Positions 20,086 to 29,676 of a stretch of 64,000 nt of DNA are shown in pieces (within the stretch, counting starts at the first letter, position 1; every line of letters begins with the position of its first letter). The notes beneath the pieces are model-generated. The model saw nothing but the letters and a program-made list of their open reading frames with translations. It was not told the DNA's origin and did no database searches. A program made the translations under genes and the position numbers. The stretch comes from Paenarthrobacter aurescens (GTDB lineage: Bacteria; Actinomycetota; Actinomycetes; Actinomycetales; Micrococcaceae). Where the stretch lies: the NCBI RefSeq assembly GCF_041549525.1, contig NZ_CP157456.1:3906001-3970000 (forward strand). The letters run 5' to 3'.

Positions 20086-21582
20086 GTGATCACAGGTGAA
20101 ATTAAGTCCCAAGTAGACAAAGTCTGGAATACGTTCTGGAGCGGCGGTATCTCTAACCCTCTGGAAGTCATCGAACAGATCACCTACCTCTTGTTCCTCA
20201 AGCGCCTCGACGAGAACCACACACGGGCAGAGGCACAGGCCAACCTCCTGGGCGAGCCGATTGAGAACGCGATGTTCCCCGAAGGCGTCGATCCTCAGGG
20301 CCGCCCCTACTCGGACCTGCGATGGTCGAAGTTCAAAGATTTCGGCCAAACAGAGATGTTTACAGTCTTCCAGCAGAGCATCTTCCCGTTCCTCCGCACT
20401 GAGCTGACCAAACAGTCCAATGGGGAGGACTCCACGTACAGCCATCACATGAAGGATGCGCAGTTCAAGATCCCGAACGCGGGTGTCTTGAAGCAGGTGG
20501 TGGATGTCATTGACTCCATCAACATGGAGGGTCGCGACACCAAGGGCGATCTCTACGAGTACATGTTGTCGAAGCTGGCGTCGGCGGGTACCAACGGACA
20601 ATTCCGAACCCCGCGGCACATCATCGACCTCATGGTCGCGATGACAGCACCCCAGCCGCTCGAAGCCATCTGTGACCCAGCCGCCGGCACCTGCGGCTTC
20701 CTGGTTCAGGCCGGCGAATACCTCCGCACGAACAACGCCAACCTCCTCACCAATGACGAGACGAGCAAGTTCTTCCACCACGAGCAGTTCCACGGTTTCG
20801 ACTTCGACTCCACCATGCTTCGGATCGGTTCCATGAACATGCTCCTCCACGGGGTCGAGAACCCGGACGTCTCCTACCGCGATTCACTTGCCGACCTGCA
20901 CTCCATCGAGGAAGAAAAATACAACGTCATCCTCGCCAATCCGCCATTCGCCGGCAGCTTGGACTACGAGAATGTGTCGAAGGAGCTGCTGAACGTCGTC
21001 AAAACGAAGAAGACCGAACTCCTCTTCCTGGCACTGTTCATCAAGCTGCTCAAGCCAGGCGGCCGGGCCGCAGTTATCGTTCCTGACGGCGTCCTCTTCG
21101 GCTCCACCGGCGCACACAAGTCCCTTCGCAAGACACTGGTGGAGGGACACAAGCTCGACGCCGTCGTCAAACTTCCGTCCGGCGTCTTCAAGCCCTACGC
21201 CGGTGTCTCCACGGCCATCCTCTTCTTCACAAAGACCAACTCCGGCGGCACGGACAACGTCTGGTTCTACGACGTAAAGTCCGACGGCTTCAGCCTCGAC
21301 GACAAACGCACGCCGCTCGGCTCTTCCGACCTTGAGGACGTCCTCTCACGCTGGAATCAGCGCACGACGGCGGAACTTGAGCGGGCGCGCACGGAGCAGT
21401 CCTTCTGTGTTCCGCTTTCGGAGATCGTGGCGAACGACTACGACCTTTCACTCAACAGGTACAAGGAGATCGAGTACGAAGAGGTCGCCCATGCTGCCCC
21501 GGAGGAAATCTTGGCAGCGCTCGATGAGCTCGAGGCCGAGATCACTGAGGGAATGAACGAGCTGCGGGAGCTGCTGAAGTGA
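20086..21582 (+). CDS. hsdM: Type I restriction-modification methyltransferase subunit HsdM
   Basis: The 498-aa N6-adenine methyltransferase subunit has the HsdM N-terminal helical domain (about 5-140), SAM-binding motif I DPAAGTCGF (197-205) and catalytic NPPF (285-288). With HsdS it methylates the recognition site; with HsdR it cuts unmethylated DNA. The start is GTG at 20086. TAAACT at 20073-20078 lies 7 bases before the GTG and no ribosome site is visible, so the message may be leaderless. It overlaps hsdS by 4 bp. An out-of-frame ATG at 20082 is ignored. Confidence 0.93.
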   Translation: MITGEIKSQVDKVWNTFWSGGISNPLEVIEQITYLLFLKRLDENHTRAEAQANLLGEPIENAMFPEGVDPQGRPYSDLRWSKFKDFGQTEMFTVFQQSIFPFLRTELTKQSNGEDSTYSHHMKDAQFKIPNAGVLKQVVDVIDSINMEGRDTKGDLYEYMLSKLASAGTNGQFRTPRHIIDLMVAMTAPQPLEAICDPAAGTCGFLVQAGEYLRTNNANLLTNDETSKFFHHEQFHGFDFDSTMLRIGSMNMLLHGVENPDVSYRDSLADLHSIEEEKYNVILANPPFAGSLDYENVSKELLNVVKTKKTELLFLALFIKLLKPGGRAAVIVPDGVLFGSTGAHKSLRKTLVEGHKLDAVVKLPSGVFKPYAGVSTAILFFTKTNSGGTDNVWFYDVKSDGFSLDDKRTPLGSSDLEDVLSRWNQRTTAELERARTEQSFCVPLSEIVANDYDLSLNRYKEIEYEEVAHAAPEEILAALDELEAEITEGMNELRELLK

Positions 21583-22751
21583 AGGCCGCGAAGCTAGCCG
21601 ATGTCTGCGACATCATTATTGGCAGAACGCCGTCGCGAAGTGAGCCACGGTTCTGGGCAGGCGACCTGCCATGGCTATCAATTGCAGACATGAATCAGGG
21701 CAGAAACCTCCTACGCACCAAAGAACGAGTTACATCTGATGCGATGCAGGAATGCAAACTTCGAATAGTTGAGGCCGGGACGGTACTCATGAGTTTCAAA
21801 CTGTCCATCGGTAAAGTCGGGATAGCCCGAACCCGCATGGCAACCAATGAAGCCATCGCAGCTCTTCCTGTGAAGGACTCCTCTCGCCTGGATTCTACGT
21901 ACCTCTCTCGTGTTTTGGAGTCAATGGATCATACGGGCGCAGCAAATCGCGCTGCGATGGGTGGGACCCTCAACAAGGCGTCGCTGGCGGCCATCAGGAT
22001 TCCAATTCCTCCACTAGAGGAGCAACGGCGGATTGCGGCGGTTTTGGACAAGGCCGACGAACTTCGCGCCAAGCGCCGCCGCGCCATCGCCCACCTGGAT
22101 GCGCTCATCCAGTCGATCTTCCATTCCATGTTCGGAGACCCCAGCAAAGCTGAAGATGGTCAGCGGCTGGAGGAACTTTTGGCGTCGATCGATAGCGGAA
22201 CCAGCCCGGTCTCGGAAGACCGTCCTGCCACCCCCGATGAATGGGGCATTCTCAAGGTTAGCGCTGTCACAAGCCAGACCTACATCGATTCCGAAAATAA
22301 AGCTCTGATCAGTTCGAAACCGAAAACCGCTAACGAGGTTTGTCCGGGGGACGTGCTGTTCACTAGAAAGAACACGCCGAAGCTGGTTGCGGCCGTGGCC
22401 ATAGTCCGTCGCACACGACCTAGGCTCCTTATTCCGGATCTTGTGTTTAGGTTGAACATCCGAGACCGGACACAGCTTGACCCTGAGTACCTTCAATCCG
22501 TGATGGCTTACCCAACTCAAAGAGCATCCGTTCAGCGTCTGGCCGGTGGATCCGCTGCTTCAATGTCAAACATTTCTAAGAGCAAGCTGGCAACTGTCAA
22601 AATCCCAGTCCCCCCACTCGAACTGCAGCAGACCTTCGCAACCCGAGTTGCCGCCGTCGAGCGTTTGAAGGAAACTCACCGCAAGCACCTGGCGGAACTG
22701 GACGCGCTCTTCGCGTCGCTCCAAAACCGCGCGTTCAAAGGAGAACTCTAG
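21579..22751 (+). CDS. hsdS: Type I restriction specificity subunit HsdS
   Basis: The 390-aa DNA-recognition subunit contains two target-recognition domains, about 1-145 and 190-345. Each is followed by a conserved helical spacer: LEEQRRIAAVLDKADELR at about 147-165 and LELQQTFATRVAAVERLK near 347-365. It therefore should recognise a bipartite site. The GTG start overlaps the hsdM stop as GTGA. Composition in both recognition domains is AT-richer than the spacers, as expected for exchangeable domains. The recognition sequence cannot be predicted. Confidence 0.92.
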   Translation: MKAAKLADVCDIIIGRTPSRSEPRFWAGDLPWLSIADMNQGRNLLRTKERVTSDAMQECKLRIVEAGTVLMSFKLSIGKVGIARTRMATNEAIAALPVKDSSRLDSTYLSRVLESMDHTGAANRAAMGGTLNKASLAAIRIPIPPLEEQRRIAAVLDKADELRAKRRRAIAHLDALIQSIFHSMFGDPSKAEDGQRLEELLASIDSGTSPVSEDRPATPDEWGILKVSAVTSQTYIDSENKALISSKPKTANEVCPGDVLFTRKNTPKLVAAVAIVRRTRPRLLIPDLVFRLNIRDRTQLDPEYLQSVMAYPTQRASVQRLAGGSAASMSNISKSKLATVKIPVPPLELQQTFATRVAAVERLKETHRKHLAELDALFASLQNRAFKGEL

Positions 22752-23692
22752 TGACCGAATCAGCGGCCCAGGCGCCCTCGACCGAGGTGCCGATTTGGCC
22801 AGCGCTCATCGTGCCCGTTCTCCAAGCCCTATCTGGTGGACAGACGCTTCACCGGAAGGAGCTCTTCCATCAAGCTGCGGATCAAGCCGGTCTGTCGGAA
22901 GGCGCTCGCGAGGAGACCCTGAACTCTGGCGGACTACGTTACGAGCAACGTATGGGCTGGGTCCTAAGCCACCTGACACGGGCAAGCTGGATCGACCGTC
23001 CCGTAAAGGGGTATTACTGCATCACGGATGCAGGCAGGCAGTGGCTTCTGGACAATCCTCAGGGAATCAACTACAGCCAGGCACACACGATCTTTGCGCA
23101 GTATTGGCCGAAAGCCGATGGTCAAGTCGCACCCACGCAGGTTGCGCAAGAGACCGGCCTCGCAGCTACGGACGAACTGGAACCAGTGGAGCAGATCGAG
23201 GACGCGATAAATCGCATCCAAGACGAAGTGGGAGCATCGCTGCTCAGACGGCTGCACGAAGAACATCCGGACTTCTTCGAAGACGCTGTGGTGAAGCTGC
23301 TGCTGAAGATGGGATACGGGGGTGCTGAGCAGCGGGGTCGACGTATCGGTGGCACCGGTGACGGTGGCGTTGACGGGGTTATAGACCAAGATGCGCTTGG
23401 GTTGGATCGCGTCTACATCCAGGCCAAACGATACAGCCCAGACAACGCCGTTGGCCGCGAAGCCATCCAAGCATTCGTAGGGGCGCTCCACGGCTTTTCT
23501 GCTTCCAAGGGCGTCTTCATCACCACCAGCAGGTTTTCACAAGGCGCGAAGGATTATGCAGGCAGTGTTGGCACCCGGACAATTCTGATTGACGGCGCTC
23601 GCCTTGTCAGTCTCATGATCAAGTACCGGGTCGGAGTGCAGGTGAAGCAGAGCTACGACGTCGTGGAACTGGACGAAGACTTCTTCGAATAA
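22751..23692 (+). CDS. Mrr-like restriction endonuclease
   Basis: The 313-aa protein has an N-terminal winged-helix Mrr_N-like domain (about 15-100) and a C-terminal Mrr catalytic domain (about 165-310). The PD-(D/E)xK motif is visible as GGTGDGGVDGVI followed by VYIQAKRY at about 205-228. Mrr enzymes cut modified DNA (type IV restriction). The GTG start shares one base with the hsdS stop, so it is translated with the type I block. In this position it might instead be an accessory nuclease of the type I system; that is inference. Confidence 0.87.
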   Translation: MTESAAQAPSTEVPIWPALIVPVLQALSGGQTLHRKELFHQAADQAGLSEGAREETLNSGGLRYEQRMGWVLSHLTRASWIDRPVKGYYCITDAGRQWLLDNPQGINYSQAHTIFAQYWPKADGQVAPTQVAQETGLAATDELEPVEQIEDAINRIQDEVGASLLRRLHEEHPDFFEDAVVKLLLKMGYGGAEQRGRRIGGTGDGGVDGVIDQDALGLDRVYIQAKRYSPDNAVGREAIQAFVGALHGFSASKGVFITTSRFSQGAKDYAGSVGTRTILIDGARLVSLMIKYRVGVQVKQSYDVVELDEDFFE

Positions 23693-23702
23693 ATCAAACA
23701 CT

Positions 23703-23770
23703 GTCGCCGTACGGCAACACATGCTAAAGTCGGCGTACGGCGACATTCGCAGAAGTTGCCGTACGGCGAC
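23703..23770 (+). promoter_or_regulatory. Three tandem HipB-type operators upstream of hipBA
   Basis: Three near-identical 16-bp palindromes with core CCGTACGG or CGTACG lie at 23703-23718, 23729-23744 and 23755-23770. Consensus is GTYGCCGTACGGCRAC. Their starts are exactly 26 bp apart, about 2.5 helical turns. They fill the whole gap between the Mrr-like gene and hipB, so HipB (or HipAB) very likely autoregulates here. A TAAAGT at about 23725-23730 between the first two sites could be the -10 element. Confidence 0.85.
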
Positions 23771-23781
23771 AGGAGCTTCCA

Positions 23782-24006
23782 TTGCGCACAGTCCGCGAGG
23801 CCGGGCCCCTTGTACGTGAGCTGCGCGAAGAGCGAGGTTGGTCTCAAGCCGAGTTGGCCCGCCGCGCCAGCGTCTCACGCACCTTTGTCATCGACCTTGA
23901 ATCCGGTAAGGCGTCGGTGGAGACGTCGAAGTTCATGGACGTTTTCCAAGCTCTCGGTTTCGAGATCGCCATACGTGACAGCGAAACGGGCGCGATACGT
24001 TGGTGA
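23782..24006 (+). CDS. hipB: HipB-like antitoxin, XRE-family repressor
   Basis: A 74-aa helix-turn-helix protein: LVRELREERGWSQAELARRASVSRTFV at about 10-36 contains the HTH, in line with Cro/C1-type repressors, followed by a short C-terminal strand for dimer contacts. HipB-type antitoxins bind and inhibit the HipA kinase and repress their own operon. The start is TTG at 23782 with AGGAG five bases upstream. Its stop overlaps the hipA start as GTGA. Directly upstream are three palindromic operators. Confidence 0.88.
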   Translation: MRTVREAGPLVRELREERGWSQAELARRASVSRTFVIDLESGKASVETSKFMDVFQALGFEIAIRDSETGAIRW

Positions 24007-25295
24007 ATACCCGAGCTCTTGATGTCTTTATGGACGGGACGCTCTGCGGCCGCGTTGAACAGTCGCCGTCCGGAAATCTGACATTCCGCTACGACCCCGA
24101 GTATCAGGCGGTCGCGAATTCAACCCCGCTTTCGCTGTCCATGCCGCTGGCAGCCACCCTCCATAAGAAGCGCAGCGTGCTCCCCTTCCTGCAGGGACTC
24201 CTGCCCGACAGTGAAGGTGCCCTCCAGACCATTGCCCGACGGTTCCGGGTGTCTCCCTCGAACCCCTTCGCAATCCTCGAACATATTGGTGCCGATGTAG
24301 CTGGTGCGCTGCAATTCATGACGCCCGGTGCCGGCTCTTCTGATGGCACCCTCTCAAGAGGAGCTGTGCAGCCGGTTTCGGATGCAGACGTGGCGGAGAT
24401 GCTGGATCATGTGGTGACTGAATACAAGGACGGCACGCCCTACGATGACTCAGCAGGACGTTTCAGCCTTGCCGGGGCACAGCCAAAAATTGCCTTGCAT
24501 CAACTTCCGAACGGCAAATGGGCCGTACCCGAAGACGCCACTCCCACCACGCACATCCTAAAACCGGCGGCAGGCACCTTCAGTCGCTTGGACGTGGTGG
24601 AACAGCTGACCATGAGGGCAGCAGCTTTCCTGGGGCTCGGAGTGGCCAAGTCCGAACTCGCCCGCATCGGTGAATGGGACGTATTTGTGACACGTCGCTA
24701 TGACCGCCAGGAAGTGGACGGAACGTGGCGCCGCATCCATCAAGAGGACTTTTGCCAGGCGTTGAGCGTTTCTCCAGCCAAGAAATACCAGCACCGTGAC
24801 GGCGGGCCGGGGGCGAGCGATATGGCCGCCCTTGTCCGATCGCTTCCTTTTGAAGCGGACCGCCGGGCAGCAGGCGAAGGGCTGTACCGGGCCTTCGTTT
24901 TCAACACCGTGGCCGGTTGCACCGACGCACACGCCAAAAACTACTCCGTGCTCCTCAACGGCAGCAGGGCCCAACTGTCCCCGCTCTACGACCTCGCTAC
25001 CTACGCCCCGTATTGGGATGCGGCGTCGAACATCGACTTAGCCATGAGTGTAAAAGGCGAGTACACGCTACAGAAAATCAGCAAGCAGATGCTGGTATCA
25101 ACTGGCACGCAATTCGGCGTTGATGCAGAAGCGGCCAGGGAAATAGTTGAACACTATTGTGGGGGCATCGTGGAGGCATTTGAAGCTGCCGGGGAAGAGC
25201 TGAAATCCCAGCTGGGATCTCTGCCGAAAGTCGCCGAAGACACTCTTACGAAAGTACAACTGCTGCCACTGGTCGAAGCCACCAATCTGAAATGA
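24003..25295 (+). CDS. hipA: HipA-like serine/threonine kinase toxin
   Basis: A 430-aa HipA-family kinase. The N-terminal subdomain (about 5-105) has VFMDG and SLSMPL motifs. The ATP-binding loop region SLAGAQPKIAL is near 155-165. The catalytic Asp and Asn sit in GCTDAHAKNYSVLL near 305-318, and LSPLYDLATYAPY near 325-338 is the metal-binding DxD/DFG-like segment. In E. coli, HipA phosphorylates glutamyl-tRNA synthetase and causes persistence; the target here is unknown. The GTG at 24003 gives a 4-bp overlap with hipB. All key residues look intact. Confidence 0.9.
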   Translation: MNTRALDVFMDGTLCGRVEQSPSGNLTFRYDPEYQAVANSTPLSLSMPLAATLHKKRSVLPFLQGLLPDSEGALQTIARRFRVSPSNPFAILEHIGADVAGALQFMTPGAGSSDGTLSRGAVQPVSDADVAEMLDHVVTEYKDGTPYDDSAGRFSLAGAQPKIALHQLPNGKWAVPEDATPTTHILKPAAGTFSRLDVVEQLTMRAAAFLGLGVAKSELARIGEWDVFVTRRYDRQEVDGTWRRIHQEDFCQALSVSPAKKYQHRDGGPGASDMAALVRSLPFEADRRAAGEGLYRAFVFNTVAGCTDAHAKNYSVLLNGSRAQLSPLYDLATYAPYWDAASNIDLAMSVKGEYTLQKISKQMLVSTGTQFGVDAEAAREIVEHYCGGIVEAFEAAGEELKSQLGSLPKVAEDTLTKVQLLPLVEATNLK

Positions 25296-25365
25296 AGCTT
25301 AAACAGTCACAGTCTCATGATTGACTACTTCCAGGACATCGGAACAACGGATCGGAGACGGCTGC

Positions 25366-28300
25366 ATGGGGGCAGTTACCAGCAACTTTGGGTTCATGCT
25401 GGGCGAGTGGCCGGAGTTGGCCCAGCAAGCACGCCGGGCCGAACAATTTGCCCGGGTGGATCCCCGCGCTTCCGTGTTCTACGCCCGCTACACCATCGAA
25501 CGCATTGTTGAGTGGCTGTACCAAGTGGAGCCAGGGTTGGTGACCCCCTACAAGGATGACCTCAACGCCCTCCTGAACGAGCCCACCTTCAAGAATCTTG
25601 TGGGCGGCCCCATAGCCAACAAGCTCACGATCATTCGCAAAGCCGGCAACAATGCGGTCCACAATTCCGTTGGCCCCACCATCCAAGGCGCTGAGCTCGT
25701 GCTCCGCGAGCTGCACCACGTTTGCTATTGGCTCGCCAGAAATTACGCCAAAACCGGTAGCCAGCTGCCGCCATCGTTGGTTTTCGATGCCGCAGCCCTG
25801 GCACCGAAGCCAAAAGCTCCGGTCCAGCAGCAGTCACCCGAAGAGCTCCAGGCACTCGAAAGCCAGCTCAAGGCAAAAGACGAGGCGTTGGCGCAAGCAG
25901 CTGCCGACTCCGCGGAACTCAAGGCCCAGCTGGAGATTCTGCAGGCCGAAGTTGCCGAGGCCAAGAAGCAGAACCAGACGGTCCCCGACCACCACGACTA
26001 TGACGAAGCCCTGACCCGCAGGCACCTCATTGATCTGGAACTCAACGAGGCGGGATGGCCGCTCAGTAACACAGAGGACCGCGAGTTCAAGGTCGACACG
26101 ATGCCCACGACTAGCGGCACCCTCAACGGCGTCGGATACGTGGATTACGTACTGTGGGGCGCTGACGGACTGCCTCTAGCTGTGGTCGAAGCGAAGCGGA
26201 CCACTAAGGATCCACATGTGGGAAAGCAACAGGCCAAGCTGTACGCCGACAGCCTGGAACGTCGCTACGGCCGCCGCCCCGTCATCTATTACACCTCCGG
26301 TTACGAGACATGGATTTGGGACGACACCATGTACCCGGAGCGCGCGGTGCAGGGATTCCACACACGCGATCAGCTCCAACTTCTCGTCAACCGCAGGCAG
26401 AGCCGAAAGCCCCTGGCTGAACAGGCAATCGACAACTCGATTGTCGAACGTCCGTACCAGCACAACGCTATCCGGGCCGTCACGGAAGCCTACGAGAAAG
26501 ACTTCGAGCGCAAGGCTCTAGTAGTCATGGCGACCGGCACGGGCAAGACGCGCACCGTCGTCGCACTCGCCAAGCTCATGCAGGAAGCCAACTGGGCCAA
26601 GCGGGTTTTGTTCTTGGCGGACCGGGTAGCCCTGGTCAAGCAAGCAGCGAATGCCTTCAAGGCCCACCTGCCGGGTTCCAGCCCTGTCATTCTGGGCTCA
26701 GGTGATGAAGCGGACAGCCGCATTCACGTGGCTACATATCCGACCATGATGAACCTCATCAACGTAACCGAAGGAAAGCTGGGCCAGCGGACCTTTGGCA
26801 TTGGCCACTACGACCTCATCATCGTCGACGAAGCCCACCGCTCGATCTACCAAAAGTACAGGGCCATCTTCCAGTACTTTGATTCACTCCTCATCGGGCT
26901 GACAGCCACGCCACAGTCAGAAGTGGACCGCAACACCTACACCCTTTTCGGCATCGAAGACAATGTTCCCACGTTCGCCTACGAGCTCAGCGAGGCCATC
27001 GAGGCCGGATATCTCGTGCCGCCGCGAGTTGTGCCGGTTCCGCTGAAATTTCCCGACCAAGGCATCTCGTACGAGGACCTCCCAGAGGCTGAGAAAGAAC
27101 AGTGGGACGAGCTCGAATGGGACGAAGACGGCGAGATCCCGGACTCGGTCGATTCAAGCGTCATCAATACATGGCTCTTCAACGCAGACACAGTGGATAA
27201 GGCGCTGGAAGTCCTCATGACGCGTGGTCACAAGGTTGCCGGCGGGGATCGCTTAGGCAAGACCATCATCTTCGCCAAGAACAACCGGCACGCGGAGTAC
27301 ATCGCCAAACGCTTCGACAAGAACTACCCGGCGTACAAAGGCCAGTTTGCTCGCGTCATCACCTATCAGGTGAACTACGCGCAGAATCTCATCGACCAGT
27401 TTTCGACTACCGAGAGCAACCCCCAAATCGCAATCTCGGTGGACATGCTGGACACCGGCGTGGACGTCCCGGACGTCGTCAATCTGGTGTTCTTCAAAAT
27501 GGTCAGATCCAAGACCAAGTTCTGGCAGATGGTGGGACGCGGTACCCGTCTTCGCCCGGAACTGTACGGGCCGGGCGAAGACAAGAAAGACTTTTTCATC
27601 TTCGACCTCTGCCGCAATGCCGAGTTTTTCAACGCTGGTATGCCCAGCAACGAAGGGTCTTTGGGCAAGTCACTCGCAGAGACCACTTTTGCGGCGCGCG
27701 TGCAGCTCCTGCAGACTTTCACCGACCTCCAATGGGATCCTCAAGCGCCTGTGGTTGCCGACCTTCGGAATACCCTGAAGCACACAGTTGACCGGCTTCC
27801 ACTCGACAACTTCCTCGTCAAGCCGGCCCGCAAATGGGTAGACCGGTTCACCGAGGAAGCAACGTGGACATCCCTGGCTGCTGAGGACTACCAAGCTTTG
27901 CAAACCGAGATCGCCAGGCTCGCTTCCATCGGTGCACCCACTGACACGGAAGAGGCTAAGCGCTTCGACTACCTCATGCTCCAAACAGAGTTGGCATCGC
28001 TGCAAGGGTCGGCGGTGGGGCCGTTCCGGATAAAGATCCAAACAATCGCCTCCGCCCTCCAAGACCAACAGAGCATCCCAGCCATTGCCGCTCAATTGCC
28101 GTTGCTGGATACCATCCTCCATGACGACGAATGGGAATCAGTTTCTTTGGAATGGCTGGAAGAAATTCGACGCCGGCTCCGGGGATTGGTCCATCTCATC
28201 GAGAAGCGGAAACGCAAGGTGGTCTACACAAACTTCCAGGACGAGCTCGGCGTGCTTGAAGAAGTCGAACTGGCTGGGGCAACAAATGGCTTCGTGAATC

Positions 28301-28764
28301 TCCCTCGTTACAAAGAGAAAATGCGTTCGTACTTGGCGCAATATGAGGAACACGCAACCATCCAACGACTCCGGCGTAACAAGCAACTCACGGCCTTGGA
28401 CCTCGCCGAGCTTGAACGCATTCTCCTGGAAAGCGGCTTGGGTTCACTCGAAGACTTGAACCGTGCCGCCAATGACGGACTCGGTCTCTTTGTCCGTTCC
28501 CTGGTTGGTTTGGACCGCGAAGCCGTTGAGGAAGCGTTGTCAGAGTTTGTGGCTGGTACTACGCTCACGGCCCAGCAGCTTAACTTCCTCAAGGTTCTGA
28601 CCAGTCACCTGATGGAAAACGGAAAGGTCAGCCCTAAAGCCTTGTTCAAGTCCCCGTATGACGAGCTGGCCCCGTCCGGCCCGGGTGCGCTGTTCGGTGG
28701 TGAAAAGATCGGGCAGTTGATCAGCATTCTCCGCTCCATTGAGAACCACGCGAGGGTTGGCTGA
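25366..28764 (+). CDS. hsdR: Type I restriction endonuclease subunit HsdR (EcoEI-like, DUF4145 N-terminus)
   Basis: The motor and nuclease subunit of the type I system. An N-terminal DUF4145-like helical region (about 5-130) and a short coiled coil (about 155-205) precede the nuclease core, where GYVDYVLWG and LAVVEAKR give the D-ExK pattern. Walker A (ATGTGKT) and the DEAH box (VDEAHRS) lie about 390 and 488 residues in. The HsdR C-terminal helical region follows. ATG 25366 has GGAG upstream; a TTG at 25321 would add 15 residues. hsdR is separated from hsdS by mrr and hipBA, an unusual order. Confidence 0.92.
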   Translation: MGAVTSNFGFMLGEWPELAQQARRAEQFARVDPRASVFYARYTIERIVEWLYQVEPGLVTPYKDDLNALLNEPTFKNLVGGPIANKLTIIRKAGNNAVHNSVGPTIQGAELVLRELHHVCYWLARNYAKTGSQLPPSLVFDAAALAPKPKAPVQQQSPEELQALESQLKAKDEALAQAAADSAELKAQLEILQAEVAEAKKQNQTVPDHHDYDEALTRRHLIDLELNEAGWPLSNTEDREFKVDTMPTTSGTLNGVGYVDYVLWGADGLPLAVVEAKRTTKDPHVGKQQAKLYADSLERRYGRRPVIYYTSGYETWIWDDTMYPERAVQGFHTRDQLQLLVNRRQSRKPLAEQAIDNSIVERPYQHNAIRAVTEAYEKDFERKALVVMATGTGKTRTVVALAKLMQEANWAKRVLFLADRVALVKQAANAFKAHLPGSSPVILGSGDEADSRIHVATYPTMMNLINVTEGKLGQRTFGIGHYDLIIVDEAHRSIYQKYRAIFQYFDSLLIGLTATPQSEVDRNTYTLFGIEDNVPTFAYELSEAIEAGYLVPPRVVPVPLKFPDQGISYEDLPEAEKEQWDELEWDEDGEIPDSVDSSVINTWLFNADTVDKALEVLMTRGHKVAGGDRLGKTIIFAKNNRHAEYIAKRFDKNYPAYKGQFARVITYQVNYAQNLIDQFSTTESNPQIAISVDMLDTGVDVPDVVNLVFFKMVRSKTKFWQMVGRGTRLRPELYGPGEDKKDFFIFDLCRNAEFFNAGMPSNEGSLGKSLAETTFAARVQLLQTFTDLQWDPQAPVVADLRNTLKHTVDRLPLDNFLVKPARKWVDRFTEEATWTSLAAEDYQALQTEIARLASIGAPTDTEEAKRFDYLMLQTELASLQGSAVGPFRIKIQTIASALQDQQSIPAIAAQLPLLDTILHDDEWESVSLEWLEEIRRRLRGLVHLIEKRKRKVVYTNFQDELGVLEEVELAGATNGFVNLPRYKEKMRSYLAQYEEHATIQRLRRNKQLTALDLAELERILLESGLGSLEDLNRAANDGLGLFVRSLVGLDREAVEEALSEFVAGTTLTAQQLNFLKVLTSHLMENGKVSPKALFKSPYDELAPSGPGALFGGEKIGQLISILRSIENHARVG

Positions 28765-29642
28765 TGTCCGTCACACTGGCCCACGTCCTGGCCGGCGTGG
28801 GGGCTGAGCTGGCTCCGCCAGTTTCCCTGGATGATATCCACGTGATACGCCACTCATTCAGGCCGAATGACGAGGCAGCGCTCCGCGGACCTGAGGACCT
28901 GACGGATGAGCGCGTCGCGGCTTACACACGAGAACAAGACATCTCTTCTCGTCGCTTCCCGGCTGATCCTCCACGGCTCTGGGTGATACTCATCGCCGAC
29001 GGAAAGAATCGATCGCGGCTCTGGGGAACCTTTGAAAACCACGGAGAACTGGTGCATGAGCGCACGGAAGCATGCCGGTACTTCGATCTGAGACCGGTCG
29101 AATTCCTGGCTCCTCTCAAAGACCGCCTCGTCATTGACTGGGATAACCCCCGCAGTTGGCACCGGAGCGCCAGTTCAGAGAGCGCAGCCAGGATGCAGGT
29201 GGTTGAGATCGCGGACCGCGATAAGGTCCCGTTCCCCGGTTTTGACGGCGTGCTGCTCACACATCACCAACTGCAAGAGATGGTCATCGATCCGCGCTAC
29301 ACGGACTGGCGGGCAGCCCTTGCCGAGGTCCAGGGAATTTACCTGATCACCGACTCCAGTAATGGGAAACAGTATGTAGGCAAGGCCGACGGCTCCGAGC
29401 GGATTCTTGGCCGTTGGACGAGCTATGCCCGCGACGGTCACGGCGGGAACGTGGCGCTCCGTGAGCTGGCGTATGAAAGCGTAGGCGAAGCAAAGAGGGT
29501 CAAGACAGACCATGCGCGTCACTTCGTTTTCAGCCTTCTCCGTGTGTTTGGGCCCAGTACGCCTTCGTCCGAGGTGAACACAGCCGAGTCGCATTACAAG
29601 GCTGCCCTCATGACTCGAAAATTTGGGCTCAACCGAAACTGA
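28764..29642 (+). CDS. GIY-YIG nuclease family protein at end of restriction block
   Basis: The 292-aa protein starts at an ATG sharing one base with the hsdR stop (TGATG). Residues about 1-180 form a domain I do not recognise, with LWVILIADGKNRSRLWGTF and a later Asp/Trp-rich part. The C-terminal GIY-YIG domain begins near 190: GIYLITDSSNGKQYVGKA holds both core strands, and NTAESHYKAAL near 275 supplies the metal-binding Glu. It is probably an accessory nuclease or repair factor of the restriction operon. Neighbouring systems sometimes carry such a gene; its role is unknown. Confidence 0.78.
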   Translation: MSVTLAHVLAGVGAELAPPVSLDDIHVIRHSFRPNDEAALRGPEDLTDERVAAYTREQDISSRRFPADPPRLWVILIADGKNRSRLWGTFENHGELVHERTEACRYFDLRPVEFLAPLKDRLVIDWDNPRSWHRSASSESAARMQVVEIADRDKVPFPGFDGVLLTHHQLQEMVIDPRYTDWRAALAEVQGIYLITDSSNGKQYVGKADGSERILGRWTSYARDGHGGNVALRELAYESVGEAKRVKTDHARHFVFSLLRVFGPSTPSSEVNTAESHYKAALMTRKFGLNRN

Positions 29643-29676
29643 CATGACGCCAAAGCGTGAAGCGACTCTTTCAGCG

